From assembly GCA_019155205.2 (NCBI GenBank), contig JAHNZQ020000181.1, forward strand, positions 2,819,199 through 2,832,297: a DNA stretch of 13,099 bases, written 5' to 3'. The DNA comes from Gracilaria vermiculophylla (Eukaryota > Rhodophyta > Florideophyceae > Gracilariales > Gracilariaceae). The translations under genes were made by a program, and so were the position numbers. The notes beneath the pieces were generated by a model that did not search any database, was not told the origin of the DNA, and was given only the letters and a program-made list of their open reading frames with translations. Shown here piece after piece: positions 7,560 through 13,099 of the stretch; the first letter of the stretch is position 1; each line of letters opens with the position of its first letter.

Positions 7560-9785
7560 GCGCGCAACTTCCGTGGACGGAGCGTGTGTCAGTCCCGAGT
7601 GGATACCGACGCCCCCGGACGCACTTGCCCCTCCGATTCCTTCGAGAGTTCTTCTTCTGGAAACATCCGCGTCCTCGCGTCCGCTCATTCAATCTCCGTG
7701 ATGGTGCAAGATTCATACTCCTCTCGTATACATCCCCGTCGTCCTCCACTGTATATGAACGTGCGCCTCACTATGGTGATCCATACCTCGCCTGATTCCC
7801 GTCGCCAGAATTCTCCTCGAATTCCACGATGGCGGCTTGACGCGGCTCCCTCCTGGATGGTGCATATAACCACGGGTCGTTGCCCAAGTGGTGTCAAATC
7901 TATCTCTTCAGGTGCTGCCACGCGTTCGGTTGTCATCCATCCGGCTTCCTACACCTTCGGCATGCCTTCTCTGACTCCGACGACTACGACTCCTTCGAAT
8001 CCTGAGGTGTTCCACACCTCTACCGGTGAACCGTTCCGTCCAGGAGAGCACTTCGATCATCGCGCCACGAGGGTCTACGTCCCGTTCCACGACAGGCGCA
8101 TGAGTCTCCCATATCCCGTGGAGGATTACATTCACCACTTCAGCCCATACCTTCAGGCGATGCGAATCCGCGCCGTACCGGAGGTTGCGTGGAACGACCA
8201 GAAGCGGAACCAGGTGGATGCCTATCGCGCTCACTGGCTCCTTACTCCGGTGCACGGTGACAACGCTCCAACCACGGTAATACACTGCGAAACTCCATAT
8301 CTGAGGTGCGCTGAGGAACGAGAGATCCAGGCAATATTCCAGGTACTGCCCCACAGGGAGAGCTCGCACCAGAGAGCGGAGCGACCCGGAAACATTGGCG
8401 ATGGGCGCTCTGCCTTCACGGTATTGCCCTTCAATCCCTCATACGATCGCCTCTACGGGCTCAATCGGAACCGATGGGGGACGCATCTTGCGGACTAGAC
8501 TCGAGTACGCACCGCTTTCGGGTACTTCTATGGTTGGCATAACACGGAATTTCATGACCCGCCTTCCCGGCAGCGTCCGAAGAACTACCGCAAGGTGAAT
8601 GACTCCTGAAGGAACCACTGTGTATCCCCGCACCTTTGCGTGGCGACGCCCATGACCTTCGCGTACCACACCTCCAAGGTTCTGGATCTCCATGACTTCC
8701 TAGGGTGGTTTGTCATGTTGGTTGCCTCAACGAAGTTAGCAGTCGGCACCCTGATGGCGTATCTCCAAGCAGCGGGCGAAAACGTAACCTCCTACACTCG
8801 ATGCCGCGACGGCCGCCTCTAGTGGGACTCGTCGTATCAGCCGACTGTCGGGCGTTTGCTCCCCTTGTCGGCGTCCATCATCCGGTTCCTGCTCTCCTTT
8901 GGCATCCAAAACCTTATTCAGGGCACCGCATGGAGTGAGTCCGAGGCGGAGAAGCTGTTGGATTACAACCTCCAGGTGGCGTGGAATGAAACGCCGGGCT
9001 TCCTTTGATACGAATACGGCGAAGATACGTTCCATCCTATATTGAGGAGTCCTAATGGAGACGATGACGGGCGAGCATACCCTGCCTTTCCCAGTCTGGC
9101 GCCTTCTCGGGTTCCTCAGATGCCACGGTTCCGAGTACCCGACTACGACCCCTTGATGGGGAGCCTGGCGTATGATGCGCCCCGTCGGTTACCGGCTCCA
9201 TCCCAGGAAATGAATGTACCTCCTGAGGTGATAAATCTGCGGCCCGCCGCAGGGCCGAGTGTTCCCGCAGTGGTAGCCGCCGTGTCTCCTATTGAAGAGG
9301 ACGATATTGCTCCCATTACAGTATCTTCGGCCCCAGTGGTGCAACCCCGATTGTGGAGCGTCCCTGCGCCTGTTCTTCGGCCTCGCCTGCGGGGCGTTCC
9401 AGTTCCGGCACCTCCGTCACCTCCGGTGTCACCGACTCCGTCCTTGGCTTTGACGATCTCCACTGCGGAGCCTGTGGAATCCCGTCGGGGAGCCCCTGTC
9501 CGAGCTAGTCCGCCGTCCGCGGCTCCTTCCGCGGCGGTTGCTGCGCTGTCAACGGAGGTGGCCACATCGGGTGCACCGTCGGGCGGAGTCTCCGTTAAGG
9601 CTCTGGAGGCTGCCTTCCAGGAGTTGGTGTAGGCGTGCCTGGTGACGGGCCGTCCTGCTTTGGCCTCTCCTGTAGAGGCTCTGCGCGTGGCGCGTGCATG
9701 GTTCTTAGAGCTCCACAAGGCCCGGGCAGACCGAGCCTCGATCGCAGCCCTCAAGGAAAGCCTGTCGGAGTTCTTCGATATGTAG
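7560..9785 (+). pseudogene. Long unrecognised coding frame with five internal stops (gag-like or antisense retroelement ORF?)
   Basis: One frame runs from the stop at 7557 to TAG at 9783-9785, about 740 codons, with internal stops only at TAG 8496, TGA 8607, TAG 8820, TGA 9006 and TAG 9630 and no apparent shift. The first in-frame ATG is at 7701; the part before about 7990 is less convincing than the rest. In order: a globular part (LPYPVEDYIHHFSPYL, AYRAHWLLTPVHGD, FGYFYGWHNTEFHD); a helical, more hydrophobic part (HDFLGWFVMLVASTKLAVGTL, IIRFLLSFGIQNLIQG); a Pro/Ala/Val-rich linker (about 9060-9560); and a helical, charged C-terminus (ALRVARAWFLELHKARADRA). No CCHC knuckle, protease or polymerase motif was found. 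The layout of folded part, proline-rich linker and coiled C-terminus is compatible with a retroelement Gag, but I do not recognise the family. It converges with the gypsy pol. Confidence 0.5.
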
Positions 9786-9925
9786 AATATTCGTGCAGAG
9801 CTACGACACATAATGGACAAATTTGTACGAACCCCATCGGAGTCATGGCTACAATACAGTACACAAGAACGGCGTATAATATTCATGTGTTACATACAGT
9901 TGCGTGTGTGCAGATGCACTCAACA

Positions 9926-9938
9926 CGCAATAATTGCG
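9926..9938. repeat. 13-bp perfect palindrome
   Basis: CGCAATAATTGCG reads the same on both strands around a central A. ACGCAAT recurs at about 9955. It may be a protein-binding site upstream of the TATA-like box; no function can be assigned. Confidence 0.4.
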
Positions 9939-10057
9939 CTGGCCACGCAATTTATCAGTTCTAGCAGCGAGTAATTCTCGTCACAGATTACGTGCACGGA
10001 TGACATGCAAACAAGTAATCGATATTTTGTTGTAGGAGATTCAGAGATTTAGAACAG

Positions 10058-10066
10058 TATAAAAAG
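10058..10066 (+). promoter_or_regulatory. TATA-box-like element, plus strand
   Basis: TATAAAAAG is a canonical RNA polymerase II TATA sequence. It points to the right, against the gypsy pol. A transcript starting about 30 bases on would run through the hairpin cluster and reach AATAAA at 10502-10507. It may be the promoter of a plus-oriented LTR or of an antisense transcript, or a chance match. Confidence 0.35.
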
Positions 10067-10191
10067 AGAAGGCCGGCAAGAACGTTTCCAACTACTCTGA
10101 CAACGATTAACAACATATAAATTCAACGCTATCTTATCGGGAGACCGCGCATACTTTTGAAACTACAGCCTATCAGTCGCACGCCCCACGC

Positions 10192-10209
10192 AACGCCTTC
10201 AAGGGCGTT
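10192..10209. repeat. Perfect hairpin
   Basis: AACGCC and GGCGTT pair around the loop TTCAAG. It lies between two near-copies of TACTTTTGAA, one before it (about 10152) and one directly after it (about 10210). Confidence 0.6.
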
Positions 10210-10257
10210 TACTTTTGAAGCTAAGAAAGGTACGTGGTAGATTCGGCAGTACCGTTT

Positions 10258-10305
10258 GGACTCAGCCTCATCAGGAGGCTGTCAGTCCTCTCGCATCTGT
10301 GCGAG
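10258..10305. repeat. Two adjacent stable hairpins
   Basis: GGACT plus CAGCCTC (10258-10269) pair with GAGGCTG plus AGTCC (10275-10288), giving 12 pairs with one two-base bulge. Directly next to it CTCGCA and TGCGAG pair around the loop TCTG (10290-10305). Such adjoining stem-loops suggest a structured RNA leader or LTR R region. Confidence 0.6.
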
Positions 10306-10403
10306 TAGCTTTCTTTAATTTACACAGCTCAACAGAGAGTCGCGGATTAGAGGATCTACTGGACCATACTCATTGAGCCTAAGCAGGTCTGATAATATTT
10401 CAC

Positions 10404-10423
10404 CCTATCCTCGCCACGATAGG
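10404..10423. repeat. Perfect hairpin
   Basis: CCTATC and GATAGG pair around an eight-base loop, within the same non-coding block as the other hairpins. Confidence 0.5.
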
Positions 10424-10518
10424 CAAGCACTCACGGCAACAGCGCCTCGAAGCGGAGTATTCAATGCAAATCGGTGACCTGTAGGTGATAGAAACCTGAC
10501 AAATAAAAGATCATTCGG

Positions 10519-10536
10519 ATGGAGCAGAAGCTCCAT
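10519..10536. repeat. Perfect 7-bp hairpin
   Basis: ATGGAGC and GCTCCAT pair around the loop AGAA. It begins 12 bases after the plus-strand AATAAA. Confidence 0.55.
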
Positions 10537-10698
10537 GAACGGTAGTTCCATACGTAGGCCGTGCCCATGTGCTCTGCGACACAAAGTGCCGCCAGGGGAG
10601 CATGCAAAAAGCGAGAAACGGCATCCTGGAGGCGAAAAAGATAACTACCGGTAGGGGATAGACGGCGGAGACGAAAAACATCTCCGGTTGGGGGCCCA

Positions 10699-10714
10699 CT
10701 CCCCCTTTCCTAAA
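10699..10714 (-). promoter_or_regulatory. Polypurine tract of the gypsy element
   Basis: On the minus strand TTTAGGAAAGGGGGAG is followed immediately by TGGGCC, the usual junction of polypurine tract and 3' LTR. It lies about 10 bases past the stop of the chromodomain frame, as expected for a Ty3/gypsy element. Confidence 0.75.
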
Positions 10715-10723
10715 CGGAAGCGC

Positions 10724-11056
10724 CTATGTGGAGAGGCGTTTCCGCACCAGATTGGCGTGGTATCGCCTAAGAAAGTTCTCCGGGATATTTTCCGGAGGTT
10801 CTTCCGTGTCGTCCTTCCAGATGTACCCATACCAGTGGACGCAGTACAGTATTCCAGCAGGGGTTTGTCGGTGGGAGACTATATGGTCCACCGCGTAGAG
10901 GATGTCACCTTTAGGGGTCAGGATGGCACCGGGAGCCTCCGGTAAGGGGTCACCGAGAGCGGTGATGCGGTTCCCAGTATTACGTGGTGTTGTAGCACTT
11001 GAGGTAGCCGGATGAGGAAGTTCCGCGCGTCGTCGCTGAGGTGGGGTAGCGGGCAT
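10724..11056 (-). CDS. pol: Chromodomain at the end of gypsy integrase, in a shifted frame
   Basis: The domain (10757-10897) reads YAVDHIVSHRQ, then YCVHWYGY and KDDTEEPPENIPENFLRRY, which is the chromodomain pattern Y-V-E-I-hR, VKWkGY, tWEP-eNl. Aromatic residues are present at the three positions that form the methyl-lysine cage, although the usual W of tWEP is E here. Chromodomains on gypsy integrases are thought to steer insertion to marked chromatin. The frame differs from that of pol, which stops at 10918, only about 20 bases before the domain. The two frames overlap for 139 bases. So the domain was either lost by a one- or two-base indel in this copy or is reached by frameshifting. No classic slippery heptamer was seen. 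The ATG at 11056 is probably not a true start. Confidence 0.8.
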   Translation of the reverse strand: MPATPPQRRRAELPHPATSSATTPRNTGNRITALGDPLPEAPGAILTPKGDILYAVDHIVSHRQTPAGILYCVHWYGYIWKDDTEEPPENIPENFLRRYHANLVRKRLST

Positions 11057-13098
11057 TCCTGAGGGCAGGGCGTTGGGACTTTCGTTACCCTATCACGGGA
11101 TACGACGTCTCTGAGCCCGTTCAACTTAATGGCGACAGTACCTCTATAGGTGGCTGGGACGTTTTCGGGCCCAAAGGTGGTCGGCGCTAAGTTGCGCATG
11201 AAGTCCGGCGGTTCGTCGGATGTTTCCCCGGGTTTGTCGTTAGAAACATCGTTGCCTTCCTTCAGGTGAGGGCCTTCCATCAACTTCCGGTCGAAGTCCT
11301 GTTTGAATCTACTTTGCGAGTCGTTGAGTTTCTCCTTTGCGAGGGAGAGTGCGTTCTCATACCGCCTTAGGATAAAGCGTTTGGCTTGCGCCACTGTTGG
11401 CGCCTGTGGCCCATCCGCCGGGTGCGCCCTGGCGCGTGCCGCAATGACGGCACTTGGCGGGATGCGCGAGAGGACCAGATTGAAAGGAGTGGTCCCCGTG
11501 GAGCGGTGCACCTGCTGCTTGTATGCATACGTGAGAGGGCCCAAATATGCGTCCCTATCCTTCTGGTGGTCCGCGACGTAGTGCTTCAGCCTCGAAGCGA
11601 TGGTATTGTTGAACCTTTCCGCCATTTTGTCTGTCTGGCGGTGATAGGCGGTTGTAAACAACTGCTTCATCCTCAGCATTCCGGAGACGGCGCTGAAGAG
11701 TTTCGCCGCGAACTGGGGTCCATTATCCGTAAGGAGGTACAATGATATCCCGTAGGGGTACACCCAATGCTCCAGAAAGGCGTCGGCAATCACTGCTGTA
11801 GTAGTGCTCCGAAGGGAGATGGCACGCGTGATCTTCGAGAAACGATCCGTGATCACGAGGATAAATCGGTACCCTCGCTCCGTCTTGAGGAAAGGACCCC
11901 AGATGTCCATGGCCACGAACTCCAACGGTCCTGAAGGTGGGAACAGCGTGAGCGGCGTCCAGTGTTTCCGTATATTCCCCCTAGTGGCAGTGCAGGAATA
12001 GCAATCCGACAGCGTTTGAAAGACGCCATTAGCCAGGTTCGGCCAGTAGAACTCCCTCCGCATGGTGAAATATATCCGAGATCCACTGGGATGCCCGGCG
12101 AGGCGAGAATAGTGCGAGAGATACAACACTATCGCCCGTAGCTTACTCGGGACCACCTTTTGGAGAGCTTCATCCAGGGGGGCGCGGCGTACAAACACGC
12201 CGTCTCGGTCGACGTCGAATGACGATTTCAAACTGCCCACATTGACGAGGCACTCCTTGCAGTATGCATCCGTACTCTGTTCCTTCAGGAACTCCGCTAC
12301 GGCGATGGGGAGAACTTCTTTCTCCTCCTCAACAAGAACCATCACCTCAGGGAGTCTACTATACCTCCCTCCGGGCTCACAGCATTCCAAACAATCTCCA
12401 TCGGATCCTTCTCTCCCTTCGGCGTCTTGGATGACTAGACACGGGATGTTGTCCTCCAAAGGTGTTTTGTGTTCTCCCTCGGTGGAGATTTGCAAGAGCG
12501 CATCCGCTGCCTGGTGTTTCATGCCAGGACGGTGGAGGATATCAATCTCGAACTCTAAGAGGCGTAGTCTCCACCTTTCCAGGCGATCGAAAGCATCCGT
12601 TAAAGACAGTATCCACTTTAGAGGTGCGTGGTCTGTCCTCAAGGTAAAGCGCGCGCCTTCTAGGTACGGGCGAAAAAGCAAAACCGCCCATAAGATGGCA
12701 AGCCATTCGCTCTCCGAAACGGAGTAGTTCCGTTCCGTAGATATGAGGCTGCGACTCCAATATCCGATGGGTTGAAGTCCACCTTCCGATTGCTCCTGTA
12801 GGAGGGCATATCCGACCTGGTACTTACAGGCGTCAATGTCCAGCCCCATTCGGCCGTGCCGCTTCGGAAGTATCAAGATCGGTGGTTCTATTAGTCTCCT
12901 CTTCAGGGTGTGAAAGGCTTCTAACTCCTTGTCCCTCAAGATAGCCAATTGCGTCGGCTTTTCCTTCTCTAAGAGGCGGTTTAACGGCGCCGCTATACGG
13001 GAGAAATTAGGGACAAACCTCCGGAAAACGTTACACAACCCAAGGAAGGAGCGGAGCTCCGTCTGGTTCGTGGGAGGGCGAGCTTCCTTAATGGCGTC
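10918..13098 (-). CDS. pol: Ty3/gypsy Pol, partial: RT thumb, RNase H, integrase
   Basis: The frame is open from the window edge; TTG at 13038 is internal (TELRSFLGLCNVFRRF is the RT thumb region). Residues are counted from 13038. RNase H shows LDIDA (Asp69), NYSVSESEW (Glu109/111), RTDHAPLKW (Asp136) and AADA (Asp179). The integrase zinc finger has His309, His316, Cys346 and Cys349. The core has Asp378 (VAMDIWGP), Asp438 (LLTDNGPQF) and Glu474 (AERFNNT) with 35 residues between the last two, so the catalytic set is complete. A GPY/F-like module (GPENVPATYRG, then VVSRDRVTKV) follows, with a linker. The enzyme would copy and insert the element in the nucleus. The frame stops with TGA at 10918-10920, just short of the chromodomain found in another frame. 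No internal stop or shift occurs in more than 720 codons, so this copy may be young. Confidence 0.92.
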   Translation of the reverse strand, partial: DAIKEARPPTNQTELRSFLGLCNVFRRFVPNFSRIAAPLNRLLEKEKPTQLAILRDKELEAFHTLKRRLIEPPILILPKRHGRMGLDIDACKYQVGYALLQEQSEGGLQPIGYWSRSLISTERNYSVSESEWLAILWAVLLFRPYLEGARFTLRTDHAPLKWILSLTDAFDRLERWRLRLLEFEIDILHRPGMKHQAADALLQISTEGEHKTPLEDNIPCLVIQDAEGREGSDGDCLECCEPGGRYSRLPEVMVLVEEEKEVLPIAVAEFLKEQSTDAYCKECLVNVGSLKSSFDVDRDGVFVRRAPLDEALQKVVPSKLRAIVLYLSHYSRLAGHPSGSRIYFTMRREFYWPNLANGVFQTLSDCYSCTATRGNIRKHWTPLTLFPPSGPLEFVAMDIWGPFLKTERGYRFILVITDRFSKITRAISLRSTTTAVIADAFLEHWVYPYGISLYLLTDNGPQFAAKLFSAVSGMLRMKQLFTTAYHRQTDKMAERFNNTIASRLKHYVADHQKDRDAYLGPLTYAYKQQVHRSTGTTPFNLVLSRIPPSAVIAARARAHPADGPQAPTVAQAKRFILRRYENALSLAKEKLNDSQSRFKQDFDRKLMEGPHLKEGNDVSNDKPGETSDEPPDFMRNLAPTTFGPENVPATYRGTVAIKLNGLRDVVSRDRVTKVPTPCPQECPLPHLSDDARNFLIRLPQVLQHHVILGTASPLSVTPYRRLPVPS

Positions 13099-13099
13099 T

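Larger units (their letters stand above)
9786..10698 (-). repeat. Non-coding block containing the probable 3' LTR of the gypsy element
   Basis: Read on the minus strand, the sequence after the polypurine tract begins TGGGCCCCCAACC at 10698, a normal LTR start. The other LTR end could not be fixed because the 5' copy is outside the window; it may lie anywhere from about 9790 to 10300. No ORF of note is present. An ATTAAA on the minus strand (10315-10320) could be a poly(A) signal. The plus strand instead offers a TATA-like box at 10058 and AATAAA at 10502-10507, so the transcriptional direction of this block is not settled. Several perfect hairpins are listed separately. Confidence 0.5.
10699..13099 (-). 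mobile_element. Ty3/gypsy retrotransposon with chromodomain, 3' part of the internal region
   Basis: The order on the minus strand is reverse transcriptase end, RNase H, integrase, chromodomain, polypurine tract. Reverse transcriptase before integrase marks Ty3/gypsy (Metaviridae-type), and the chromodomain suggests a chromovirus-like lineage. Gag, protease, most of reverse transcriptase and the 5' LTR lie beyond the right edge. The pol frame has no internal stop here, so this element is much better preserved than the copia one. Confidence 0.9.

Noticed and set aside
7141..7749. 202-codon minus-strand open frame
   Set aside because: It is rich in Arg and Gly, shows no motif and overlaps open frames on the other strand. 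Long chance frames are expected in GC-rich DNA. It also includes the polypurine copy.
9143..9886. 247-codon minus-strand open frame
   Set aside because: It is the antisense of the Pro/Ala-rich linker of the plus-strand frame; such GC-rich repeats lack stops on both strands.
10255..10290. Minus-strand CTGATGAGGCTGAGTCCAAAC resembles a hammerhead ribozyme core
   Set aside because: The required GAAA is missing its G, the stem II pairing is poor, and the same bases form a stronger simple 12-pair hairpin. No matching stems I and III were found.
1..13099. CRISPR arrays, rRNA genes, bacterial operons or defence systems
   Set aside because: No regularly spaced repeats, rRNA sequence or prokaryotic gene layout was seen; the content is eukaryotic transposable elements.

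Overview
The window reads as eukaryotic repeat-rich DNA, most likely from an invertebrate animal such as a nematode or arthropod (inference). It holds a Tc1/Tc3-type DD34E transposase end, a complete but decayed Ty1/copia element, and part of a Ty3/gypsy element with a chromodomain. I see no bacterial-style operons and no convincing intact host gene. AT-rich sequence fills positions 1 to about 6640. Visibly GC-richer sequence follows from about 6650 to the right edge, dipping in places (notably 9790-10150).

Region by region. (1) 1-668: C-terminal part of a Tc1-family transposase with its probable right terminal inverted repeat, ending at a TA. (2) 669-1033, minus strand: a 121-codon frame with one internal stop. 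It is cut exactly where the Tc1 end lies, so the transposon seems to have landed inside an older coding unit. (3) 1034-1655: AT-rich spacer with a tRNA-like B-box relic. (4) 1656-5997: full-length copia element with two LTRs of about 300 bp (roughly 85% alike by hand count), a degraded 5-bp target duplication, a polypurine tract and one gag-pol reading frame carrying 14 in-frame stops and two frame shifts that cancel. (5) 5998-6650: AT-rich flank with hairpins. (6) 6650-7560: GC-rich, no assignable gene. (7) 7560-9785, plus strand: one coherent reading frame of about 740 codons broken by five stops and no shifts. It is unrecognised; the end is proline/alanine-rich and then helical. (8) 9786-10698: non-coding block with a plus-strand TATA-like box, a cluster of perfect hairpins, and a right edge that fits the start of a minus-strand 3' LTR. 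(9) 10699-13099, minus strand: polypurine tract, a chromodomain in a shifted frame, and a long uninterrupted gypsy pol frame (end of RT, RNase H, integrase) running off the window.

How the parts relate. The Tc1 and copia elements are independent, decayed insertions in AT-rich sequence. The gypsy element is the best preserved: its pol frame is open for more than 720 codons. The open question is what the convergent plus-strand frame at 7560-9785 is. It lies just beyond the gypsy polypurine tract and points toward it. A 14-bp exact copy of the polypurine core occurs again at 7245-7258 in the same orientation. This allows, but does not prove, a large retroelement with an antisense ORF between two polypurine tracts. 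The simpler alternative is two unrelated GC-rich insertions side by side.
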